Below are positions 39,901 through 52,200 of a stretch of DNA of 64,000 nucleotides, piece by piece. The notes below the pieces were generated by a model. That model ran no database searches. It saw only the letters and a list, made by a program, of their open reading frames with translations, and was not told where the DNA came from. How positions within the stretch are numbered: position 1 is the first letter of the stretch; every line of letters starts with the position of its first letter. The DNA lies in assembly GCA_019009955.1 (NCBI GenBank), contig CM032231.1, positions 91,967,001 to 92,031,000 on the forward strand. The letters are read 5' to 3'. The position numbers and the translations under genes were made by a program. Origin of the DNA: Riptortus pedestris (Eukaryota > Arthropoda > Insecta > Hemiptera > Alydidae).

Positions 39901-42900
39901 GGTTACTATATTCTTATTAATTCTTTTATTTTCTTCTTTTAGGTGTTTTATATTCTACCAACAGGTGGTATACAATTACATATTAGGCTATAATTTACCT
40001 TACACTAAACATCATCTAATACCTCTACAGACACTAACCTGGAATCTGATAGCTCCTCGTACTAACCTGGAATCTGATAGCTCCTCGTACTAACCTGGAA
40101 TCTGATAGCTCCTCGTACTAACCTGGAATCTGATAGCTCCTCGTACTAACCTGGAATCTGATAGCTCCTCGTACTAACCTGGAATCTGATAGCTCCTCGT
40201 ACTAACCTGGAATCTGATAGCTCCTCGTACTAACCTGGAATCTGATAGCTCCTCGTACTAACCTGGAATCTGATAGCTCCTCGTACTAACCTGGAATCTG
40301 ATAGCTCCTGGTACTCTAACCCAGGGATGAGCAACACGCGGCCCAACAACATGTTTCAACATGTTTATGCGGCCCGCCAAGCATTTCTAAAATTGAATTT
40401 ATTTTATCGACTTTCTCTCATCAATATATTGTAAAAAATTATTTATAATTTAATGGTAGTACATACTAAACCGAAAGAATTTTTTGTGAAGAGTTAATCA
40501 CTTGTCGGCGACTTCTTCAAACATTCAATATGAACATCAACATTTTTATAAATCAACGGGAGGATCAAAAGGTCAAACACCTCCTCTCTTAATCTTAATT
40601 AAGAGTGGAGGTGTTTTTACCTTTTTGATCCTTCCGTTGATGATGGACCTCCACCAGCCAGCACAAATCCAGATTTTTATAAATCTTATGTGAGCCCTGA
40701 GAAATTCCCACTTTTCACGAAAAATGCAAATCAAATGATGTCTCTGTTCGGAAGTACGTGTGTTTACGAACAATTATTTTCAACCATGAAATTAATCAAG
40801 AATGACCACCGATCCAGACTGAGAATGCACCATTAGAAAGCTAAATCCGTGTAGCTACTTCATCAATTCCGGCAGATATTGATTAGCTTGTACAAAAAAA
40901 AAACAGTGCCAAATGTCTGATTAAAAATTTCAAGTAAATTTGTTTTTCTGTTTGTTTGTTTTTATTTTGCAATAAAATTTATATATGAAATCTTTACTTT
41001 TTTTTATTTTTATATTCTAATTTTTATTATAAATAATTTTTTAATAAGTGTTACTTTATGTGCGGCCCATTAAAAAATTTTAAAATTTAAATTGGCCCGT
41101 TGATTAAAAAGGTTGCTCACCCCTGCTCTAAGCTATTAGGTTAAAGTTTCCCTTACACTAGTTGTCATCTATTACCTCTACATACACTAATCTATTACTT
41201 AAAGCTCTCTTGTACTAACCTGGAATCTGATAGCTCCTCGTACTCTAAGCTATTAGGTTAAAGTTTCCCTTACACTAATTATCATCTAATACCTCTACAT
41301 ACACTAATCTATTACTTAAAGCTCTCTTGTACTAACCTGGAATCTGATAGCTCCTCGTACTCTAAGCTATTAGGTTAAAGTTTCCCTTACACTAGTTGTC
41401 ATCTAATACCTCTACATACACTAATCTATTACTTAAAGCTCTCTTGTACTAACCTGGAATCTGATAGCTCCTCGTACTCTAAACTATTAGGTTAAAGTTT
41501 CCCTTACACTAATTATCATCTAATACCTCTACATACACTAATCTATTACTTAAAGCTCTCTTGTACTAACCTGGAATCTGATAGCTCCTCGTACTCTAAG
41601 CTATTAGGTTAAAGTTTCCCTTACACTAATTATCATCTAATACCTCTACATACACTAATCTATTACTTAAAGCTCTCTTGTACTAACCTGGAATCTGATA
41701 GCTCCTCGTACTCTAAGCTATTAGGTTAAAGTTTCCCTTACACTAGTTGTCATCTATTACCTCTACATACACTAATCTATTACTTAAAGCTCTCTTGTAC
41801 TAACCTGGAATCTGATAGCTCCTCGTACTCTAACTATTAGGTTAAAGTTTCCCTTACACTAAACATCATCTAATACCTCTACATACACTAACCTATTACT
41901 TAAAGCTCTCTTGTACTAACCTGGAATCTGATAGCTCCTCGTACTCTAAGCTATTAGGTTAAAGTTTCCCTTACACTAGTTGTCATCTAATACCTCTACA
42001 TACACTAATCTATTACTTAAAGCTCTCTTGTACTAACCTGGAATCTGATAGCTCCTCGTACTCTAAGCTATTAGGTTAAAGTTTCCCTTACACTAATTAT
42101 CATCTACTACCTCTACATACACTAATCTATTACTTAAAGCTCTCTTGTACTAACCTGTAATCTGATAGCTCCTCGTACTCTAAGCTATTAGGTTAAAGTT
42201 TCCCTTACACTAATTATCATCTACTACCTCTACATACACTAATCTATTACTTTAAAGCTCTCTTGTACTAACCTGGAATCTGATAGCTCCTCGTACTCTA
42301 ACTATTAGGTTACAGTTTCCCTTAACACTAATTATCATCTAATACCTCTACATACACTAATCTATTACTTAAAGCTCTCTTGTACTAACCTGGAATCTGA
42401 TAGCTCCTCGTACTCTAAGCTATTAGGTTACAGTTTCCCTTACACTAAATTATCATCTAATACCTCTACATACACTAATCTATTACTTTAAAGCTCTCTT
42501 TGTACTAAACCTGGTAATCTGATAGCTCCTCGTACTCTAAACTATTAGGTTACAGTTTCCCTTACACTATTATCATCTAATACCTCTACATACACTTAAT
42601 CTATTACTTAAAGCTCTCTTGTACTAACCTGGAATCTGATAGCTCCTCGTACTCTAAACTATTAGGTTACGGTTTCCCCCTTACACTAATTATCATCTAA
42701 TACCTCTACATACACATAATCTATTACTTAAAGCTCTTCTTTGTACTAACCTGGAATCTGATAGCTCCTCGTACTCTAAACTATTAGGTTAAAGTTTCCC
42801 GTACACTAATTATCATCTATTACCTCTACATACACTAATATATTACTTAAATCTCTCTTGTACTAACCTGGAATCTGATAGCTCCTCGTACTCTAACCTA

Positions 42901-45900
42901 TTAGGTTAAAGTTTCCCTTACACTAAACATCATCTAATACCTCTACATACACTAACTAACCTATTACTTAAAGCTCTCTTGTACTAACCTGGAATCTGAT
43001 AGCTCCTCGTACTCTAACTATTAGGTTACAGGATTTCCCTTACACTAATTATCAGCGAATACCTATACATACACTAATCTATTACTTAGCTCTCTTTGTA
43101 TAACCTGGAATCTGATAGCTCTCGTTAAATTAGGTTACAGTTTCCCTTACACTAATTATCATCTATACCTAACATCTATTACCTATCTTAACCTGTACTA
43201 AACCTGGAATCTGATTGCTCCTCGTACTCTAAACTATTAGGTTAAAGTTTCCCTTACACTAATTATCATCTAATACCTCTACATACACTAACTGGGGGGG
43301 GGGGAGAAACGGATGTCATTTTGATCACCTAATTGTTTTTAATTTTTTAATTTGGTTTCCCCTTAGAAAGTAATTCCTCAAGAACTGAAATTCAATGGTC
43401 TATAAAAAAAAAAAGCCTTTCCTTCTAATAATGTATATTCCCTCTAGGACTTCAGACTTTCAATCTCTTATCGGATTTCATCTATCAGAAAAGGAATTCG
43501 AGTAGTAGAAAGAAGGATTTCAATTTCTAAGTCAGTACACGGGCAAAACGTTTTTTTTTTTTTTTTTTGTTTTCCTATTTCTTCTATAAATTAATAGTCC
43601 TGCTATGATTTATAGACACCAATATACTTACTATTTATTTTAATATACTATTATGGAAACCATAAAAAGTGCATGCTAAGGACTCATAAAGAAGTATTTT
43701 CAATAATGAGTGCCATTGAAAAGAATTTAATTCATTTAAAAGCTACAATTGTTATTTTAAAACTTCTTGTTTACAAACATTCGTTATCTTTGATAAGAAA
43801 AGAAATAGCACTCTTCTTAGCTAATCTAAATGAGCTAACAAAAATATACTACCGTGTCATGAGAATGAGAAAAGGGTGTCATTTTAGTTGTGTAATAAAA
43901 TGTTCATTTAAATTTCTTAGTCAGTACACGGGCTTTTCTATTTCTTCTATAAATAGTCCTACTATGATTTATTTACGCCGCCAATATACTTTCTATTTAT
44001 TTTAATTTACTATTAAAAAAAAAGTGCCTGGCAAGGGCTTACAAATTAGTATTTTCAATAGTGAGTGCTATTGAAAAGGATTTAATTCTTTTAAAAGCCA
44101 CCATTTTTATTTTTTATGGAGGATTAGAGATTATTAATAGACACTCGTAAAAAAAGTTCCCATAGTTCTCAGACAGCCAATAGGTAAAACATAAGCATGT
44201 TTAGACTTTAAATGTAAAATATGATGATGAACTATGTAATAAATAAAATGCACACTTTTTATTAATTCGCCAATGATTTCCCGAGGAAAACCACATTTCA
44301 GCTAGTATAGGTATAATATAATTTGTATGTGTGGGTTCGCGTGCTAGTGCGTGTGTGTGTATGTTTGAACCCTATAGAGGCCACAGTTACCTATATCCAC
44401 ATTCAAACGGTCTGTGTAAAACTACAGGCTAGTTTCTATCAGGAAATCCTAGCAGGAGTATTAATAATATAGCAAAAACATAGATACGAATATGAGGTGT
44501 AGCTATTTAGCGGTGTCATCTATTGGTGTTGCCACCTGTGCACCCAATTTATCTGTGTATAGATATACACAATCATTTTAGGGTTGCAAGGGAAAATAGC
44601 TCCTACGTGTTGGACTATTAATATTTAAGCGCCGTTTTATCAACATGAAATAAAATTGACAGTACCCTCTACGGACGAGAACTATATTATTCCAATCGTC
44701 TCCTGCGAAGCAATATAAAGACGAACTCCAGTAAGGAAATGTTTCTTGATGGTTTCCTCCAGGACTCCCGAACATTCCAATTTCCTGATCTAATCTTCTT
44801 TGGTGAGTATGCAATCGAAATACGGAAGTTATGGAGCGAACTGGAATTTCCAACGAACGTTGATGTAATTTACCATGGAACACCGAGAAATATTCAAGCT
44901 GCTAAACATTAGAATTATGTACACCCGTCAATATCGACCATTGTGAAACGTGCTAAACATTCAATTGAGATTCCACCAATTTATAGAGAACCTTAATGAC
45001 GAAATAATAAAATTAAAAAACGTAGGTGTTTCATGCGATACAACCTAATGAGCTTACTTGACAATGAGAAAAGAAAAGCCAAACATAAACGATTATATAG
45101 GTGTTCTTAAGCACAACAAAAGGTTCAGAATCTTTATAAGTATGTATTTCTTTATTATTCAACTCATGACTGTCCAAGAACAAAAGCCTGTCTACAAAAC
45201 ATATGTTTACACCTAACCTATATCATACAATTACAAAGAGATATAAATAAAACAGAAATATAAATATAAGAGATATATAAATCATTCATTATATTATTCA
45301 TTCTCTAAGACAGTTCTCTCCTGTATTCTCCTTATTTGAAAAGTCAAATGGTTCTGGCAAAGGAATAATACTTACCATTTTCTTGAATTGTTAGCATACA
45401 CCTGACACCGTGTTCTTAAGCACAAAAAAAGGTTCAGAATCTTTATAAGTATGTATTTCTTTATTATTCAACTCATGACTGTCCAAGAGCAAAAGCCTGT
45501 CTACAAAACATATGTTTCTACACCTAACCTATATCATACAATTACAAATAGATATAAAGCAGAAATATAAATATAAGAGATATATAAATCTTTCATTATA
45601 TTATTCACTCTCTAACAATAGTACGTATGCCAACTAGTATAGTAATTTTTACGATCAATTAAAAGTCATTATCAATTTTTTAATTCCGAAGAAGTTAAAA
45701 TTTTAATAATCTAGTAATTTATATTCACAGGTTTATTGAAGAAAAAATAGCAAAATGAATCCGCAAAATTATTTTTTGGAAGGCTTCTATTGAAATTATT
45801 AAAATAAAATTGATTTACCAGAAGTTTCTGTTTTTTATTCCGTCATTTGATTAGTTTATGTGAATAGTCACACGAAACTAAATATAAATAGAACATTTAT

Positions 45901-48900
45901 TATATTTATGTGTATAGCTGTAAATCAATTTCGAAAATGATATGCAGCATTCTTTAATGATATACAATCTAAATACAGCAGAGCTCAGATTGGTCATGTG
46001 AGTAAAGGTGTAGTTTTCAATTGACATGGTAGACTTTGTCATGATTATTCTCGCCCAGGAATTTATTTGTTGTTGTTACAATTAAAGCAAAAAACATTGA
46101 GCTCATCATTACCTAACTAAGGACAAAGATACATTGCCATCACGTCATATGGCTTTGCCAATAATCGCAGGCATTCCGGGACGAACCCATCCAGACCCAG
46201 GTCCAATTCCAACGAGTAAAATCCTTGTTTCCAATTTGGCTAGAAAAGTGTGGTAACCTATAACCCCGGCCCAATTAGCCATAGCAGCATAAAGTGGGTC
46301 TTAATTCTTTTTAATATGCAGCACGGACGCTAAATCAATAAAAAAAAATCCCACGCAGAGCCTGCGTAAACTAAGCAGATTTTCCACCATGAAGCTTTAC
46401 AAAAGTAGTTATATCTACATATTGGTAACACTTAAGACCACCGTGAATATTAAGTGATGAAGTAAAAATGATAATGAGAAATGATTCAGTCAAATAACCT
46501 TCACAAAAGGATGCGTCTGAATTGTAAACAAACAGGTTCTAGGTATGGAAATGTTTCAACTAAAGCGTCTTGAGTACGACCTCCCCATCACATCCCGAAA
46601 CTTCCCTTCTCACGTATGCAGATGATAGTGCAATCTTGAATTTCAACTCAGACCCAAATATGACATCCGCATCTTTACAAGAACACCTAGCTCTGCTAGA
46701 ATCCTGGCTGACCCAACGGAGGATCAAGGTCAACAGCAGGAAATCAAGCCATGTAACATTTATCCTCCGACGTTCCATTTGCCCTCCAGTTACTCTCAAT
46801 TGCGTACTAATTCCTCAAAAATCACAAATAGGTATCTAGGACTAACATTCGACAAGCGACTAACTTGGAAACCCCACATCACATTAAAAAGACAAGAAGT
46901 AAATCGACGGTACAGACTTCTACTTAGACTACTTAACAACAGATCTAAACTATCACTACACAACAAACGATTGGTTTTATACAACAGGACTCAGACCAAT
47001 ATGAACATACGGACTTGAACTTTGGGGTTCCACTAAACCTTCAAATTCCTACAAAATCCAAACCCTCCAATCCAGAATACTCCGCAAAATTACAGATTCC
47101 CCATTTTACGTATCCAATTTAACTCTCCATAACGACCTCAACATTCCTTTTGTCCTTCCATTCTCTCCTTCCAGCACCCCCTAATCCTTTAGTCGAATCA
47201 CTCTCATCTACCCATATTCCAGAAAACCCAAGACGACGTCTGAAGCGTAATTGGCCCAGAGATCTTCTCGTGTAGTGTACAGTTAAACTCCATAATACAA
47301 CCCAATGTTCCCTCCATTGTGGGTATTGTCAATGGACAACTTCCCACCTCAAGACAATAATCAAGCCATTCTTATTATAATCTCATATGCTTGTAATATT
47401 TAAAAATATTGCTCCGGCAAAAAAACCTCCCTGGTTTGAGCAAGCCACGGCGTGAGTTGTAGTGGGGGGGGGGTAGAGATGTGGAGGGGGTATTGTTCCG
47501 TAGCGGCGTATGTACCATTTTCAGTGTTCAGATTATGAAACTCGCAGGGCTGCATGTGATGACATTTTGCAAAAATCAAGGAAAGCATTCCCCCAGTCTT
47601 CATTTCTTTATTGTCACATGATAGAGACATTTCTCCGACCCAAGATCAACCAGTTTGTTTTAGACCATGAGGAAGAAGTTTGGTTCCAACAGAACGGAGC
47701 CACAGCTCACACTGCTCGGCGGTCCATGGAAATGTTAAGAGAGTTGTTCCCTGGACGTCTTGTTTCTTTAAGAGGAGACATTTCCTGGCCCCCAAGGTCA
47801 CCCGACTTATCACCTTGTGATTTCTTTCTGTGGAGCTACCTAAAGGCTAAAGTGTACAAACATCGTCCCAGAACTAAAAGATGTCATTAGGACGGAAGTG
47901 GCAGCCATTCCAAGGGAAGGTACACGAAGAACTATGGACAACTTCAGGGAAAGACTTCGTGAATGTCTTTACAATGGGGGACATCATTTATCGGACATAA
48001 TTTTCAAAACCAAGTAAAGTATACTAAGTGATGTAAAATGGCATTATATAGGCTATTCACAAATATAAGTAATTGTTCTGTATGATTCTTATTCTTTTTG
48101 CAAATGCCTATTGAAATCAGGGAGGTTTTTTTGCCGGACACTGTATGTTGTTGCAAATAAACGAATAAATATTAAAAAAAAAAATAGTATGACCTCAATA
48201 GCTGATTTCACCCATGTAAGGGAAACCTGCTAAAGCCATCATGTTTTTTTGGCTACTACTTGAAATAGAATCGAAGGAAAGCCCTAAATTATATATGATG
48301 TACAGCACAACAGTTATGCCTAAAAACCATCGTGTTTTTGGCCACTCATTCAGAGAGAAACGAAGAAAGGCAGGCCTTAAGTATATACATAGTTCAGCAT
48401 GAAAGTTATATCTAAAAACTATCTTTTTTCTTTTTTTTTTCTTTTTTTTTTTTTTGGCACTTTTCGAGAACATCGAAGGTAGGACAGGCCTAAATTCAGA
48501 GAGCAGATTATTTGTACGAATACACTAGTATCCAAAAATTTATGCACAACATCATAATTCGTAACAGGAAAATGGAAAGAGCTCGATAAGTTGCTTTGTA
48601 ATTTTTATAACTAAATCGTATTGAATTAGGTTATATATATGCTTCAATTATGCTATTTCTTTATTCTGGAATATTATTGAGATAGAGGAAAAAATAATCG
48701 TCACAAGATTCAATAATATTCAAAATATCTGGTTCAATACTACATTTTCCTCCCGAAACTCAATTTGGCCTTTAAACTTTATTAGAAAACTGTGTTAGGT
48801 TTTGCCTTGTAGGAACAGGGAAAGAGTCCTTTGAATTTCATAAAGAGTTCCCTAGTAAAAACCATTTTAAAAACAGGTGAGTTCCTCTAATCCAGTCAGA

Positions 48901-49172
48901 GTAGGGATTTAATAGAAACAACTCGGGATACTTTTTTATGAAGTTAAATATGGATTTTCCTTATAGAGATATCAAGATTCATATTTGACTTTTATTTCAC
49001 GTGGCCAGATAGACAAAGTAATTAGTTTACTTGCTACGTTTATTACTTTTATCAGATTTCCCCGAAGGGAAGTCAGCTATTCAGGCCGTACTCATGACGC
49101 AATTTTTGAATAATTTCCTCAAATGTCCATCGATCCTACCCAGGAGATGACGAAAATGAGTTCTGTTCAAAA

Positions 49173-49220
<48 letters not shown>

Positions 49221-52200
49221 GTGTGTTAACGCTCAACCGGTTGCAATTTGTGTTTGATCGTTACCAAACTCGATATATAAACGTTTTATTTAAAACTAGA
49301 GATGAAGTTCGTTAATGACTAAAATCTGACCAATGGGAGGGGGGAGGGGAGATTCGAAAATTCTTAATATCTCAGTTATGCGTCGGATTGAAAAATTGTA
49401 TAGAACCAATCTTAATGAAAATATATTGTTCTATACATGTTTGTATAAGCGTTTTTTCATTATATTGATTATTAACCGAGATATTTGCATTTTATTAGTT
49501 TTCAGCCTTCTGTAAACCCCCACTCCTACTCATGTCATATTAAGAATAAGCTGTTATATTATGACGCACTTTATTTGAAGCCTAAATTGTGCCCGTGGGA
49601 CGTCTGCTTATTTAACGCAGCCCCTGCGTGACGGATTTTTAATTAAACCTTGCTGATGAGACACGACAAACAAAGATAAAATAGTTGGTGCATTTTCTTA
49701 AATTAAATTATTATTATTTATTAACGTCCACTTTTTGCAACTAAGGCTAATTGGTACGGGTTATCTACATGTTATCACCCTTTTCTAGCCAGGATGGAAC
49801 AAAAGATTTTATTAAGTGAATTCCGTCACTAAAACATTTTCTTAATATTGTGATACTAATTTCAAAGAAAACTTTATTTAGTATTATGTTACCATCAATT
49901 TAACAAGTCCTTCATGAATATGTATTCATCGATGTTATTTTGACCACTTGAAAGAGTTTATTAATAATGCTCTGGTAGGGGGGGGGGGGGCAGGTTAGTA
50001 AGTAAAGGCGATGTTCTTACCACACATGGTAGACCTATTCTTGGGTTCGAATCTTGACTAGGCACTAGGAATTTATTTAGTTATTGTAGGAAATAGAGCA
50101 AAAAAGTGTTAATCATCATTCCCCAACTGAATATAAAGATACGTTGTCATCACGCTAAATACCAATCTCCTTTATTTTTTACTAACGAACTCCTTAACTC
50201 CTTAGGTTGCTCAGGTTACCCATGCGAGTTAAGGCGTAGGTCGAAATCTCACTTGGTAAACCTAGAGTCGTGAGCTCAATTCTCCCACGGGAATATGCTC
50301 TTTATTTTCGTAATAGTGTATCAAATTATTGAATATCTGGTCCTCATACGTTGTGTCACGGCTTATATTCCTGCAAGGGCAGGGATTTGATTTGATAAAA
50401 ATTTCGCCAAAGAAGATACTAATCTCACCTTAGCTAGTCATAATACATTAATTTATGAAAATGAAATCAATTTAACTACATAGAAAATGTATTATAAAAT
50501 ACGATGTCTTTATTTCTAATATTTTTCCTTAGTATTACATTTTTTAGTGTTACTAATTAGTCATGAAAATTATTATCGGCTCTTAATTGGTTGATATGGC
50601 AACCTGTTAGATTTCGGTTTGCGAGTTGGCAAAGTAGACGTAGATCTGTATGGTGACTTAAGTGTTGTCCAAGGCTCATAATTTTGTATCCAACAGAGTT
50701 TTATCATATCTGATAATTTCTCGCCGATCATCACCGTTGCTGCCAGCGGTGATCCGGTCAGCGCAAAAGGGATTATACTTGCATCTGCGACTCTCAGCCC
50801 CTTGATACCTATGACTCTAAGCTGGGGATCGACAACAGCATCCGGATCTGATTCAGGACCCATCTTACATGTCCCTACCTGATTGTGCCCTGTTCCCGCA
50901 ACGTGGCTCATGGCGCAGGCCCAGTAATAGTCTGTGCTGTATTCCAGACCGCAACACCCGGGAAAGTCTATGTAGTCCAAAGTTGCATTATATGGTTGCA
51001 TTACATTAGTTTTCGTGAGCCGCTCAATATACCTGATTCCTAGCAAAAGGTTATCAAGGTCATCGGGGTGCTCCAGATAACCGGATTCAATATGGAGCCT
51101 TTCTTCAAAGTTGCTTGACGTGAGCTTGATTTTCCCGACGCTCTTCGGATGAAGGAGCATCGGAAGAGGAATCAGCAAATCAGCGCGAGCGTTCATTGCA
51201 AGATACTGCAGAGCGATATCTTCTTCGATACCCAAGCCTCTCATGAAATCTAGCAGCTCTTCCGTTTCATTTAAGGCTGCATAGAAAAACTGCATTTGAA
51301 TTTCTGGCGTCTCGTTATCAACACTTAAATATCCTACTAGTTCAGATGGTCCAACCGTAGAAAGAGGACCTGTACGTCTTGTCAAATACTCATAAGATCT
51401 GTCCAATATATCCAAAGGAGTTGCTCTTGGCTGATTGGTATTGAGTGATATTGGTGCTCCAGGAAACATTACATGGTCTTGTAGGTTACGCCCAACTCTC
51501 AAATTTTTCAAAACGTGAATTCTCTTTTCTTCTAAATCGTTTTTCGGTCCTACGCCAGATAGCATCAAAATTTGAGGACTTCCTATTACTCCAGCTGATA
51601 AGATTATTTCTCTGGACGCCCTTAATATTCTTGGAGTTTTTTCGTTTCGATAGTAATATTCAACGGCATAAGCCCTCATCGTCTGAGGACATATCAAAAC
51701 TCTGCTTACATACGCGTGTTTAATTAGGAAGAAATTTTGTCTTCGTCTTATCGGATTGATAAACGCCTTTGCTGAATTTAGCCTTTCTCCTGCTCTCACA
51801 GTACCTTGGTTTGGTGCAGTGAAGCCAGCTAGATTTACACCGTTCAGATCATAATTTGAAGGGTAGCCAAGCTCAAAGCTAGCATTCTGAATGAGCTCAG
51901 TAATGAAGTCTTTGTTTCCGAACCTACTAATTGTAAGAGGGCCTCCGCGGCCGTGGTATTTAGATGTTATGGGGCTACTTAGCACCGTGATATCTCGCAT
52001 GTCTTCTGATTTCTTGAAGTAAGGCAAGACATCCTCGAAAGACCAGCCTATGTTGCCTGCAGCAGCTATATTGTCGTAGTCACTTCTGCTGCCTCGCATG
52101 TACAGCATCCCGCTCATCGTGCTCGTTCCTCCCAGCGCTTTCCCTCTCGGCCATCGGTTTACTTTGCCCATTAATCCATTAAACAGGCCCTTCTCTCTTA

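Larger units (their letters stand above)
39985..43291 (+). repeat. minisatellite array, ~117-bp unit with a 28-bp sub-unit
   Basis: About 19 tandem copies of a unit of roughly 117 bp. Landmarks in order are CTCTAAGCTATTAGG, TTTCCCTTACACTAATTATC, ATCTAATACCTCTACATACA, TATTACTTAAAGCTCTCTTG and CTGGAATCTGATAGCTCCTC. At the left edge (40033-40312) the last 28 bases alone are amplified ten times without visible change. Units from about 42300 rightward carry more indels and substitutions than those at 41200-42100. An hAT element splits the array at 40322-41125. Confidence 0.93.
46349..48233 (+). mobile_element. Helentron-like element split by a nested insertion
   Basis: The 5' part at 46349-46583 (CCCACGCAGAGCCTGCG, ACTAAGCAGATTTTCCACC, B-type module to AAACAAACAGG, then GTCTTGAGTACGACCTC) resumes at 48186 (AGTATGACCTCAATAGCTGA) and ends with TTTCACCCATGTAAGGGAAA and CCTGCTAA. 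Most of its core is deleted. The gap between is filled by a Jockey-type retroposon. Confidence 0.75.

Noticed and set aside
40502..40773. Overlapping open frames on both strands inside the hAT element
   Set aside because: They run through an imperfect 90-bp palindrome and overlap the true transposase remnant in another frame.
39985..43291. CRISPR array
   Set aside because: The 28-bp and 117-bp repeats are contiguous with no variable spacers, and the DNA is clearly eukaryotic.
43673..44005. A 110-codon plus-strand open frame
   Set aside because: It spans two partial direct duplicates of AT-rich sequence, has no recognisable motif and no splice context.
51445..51723. Plus-strand frame inside the GMC exon
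   Set aside because: Antisense shadow of the GMC coding sequence.
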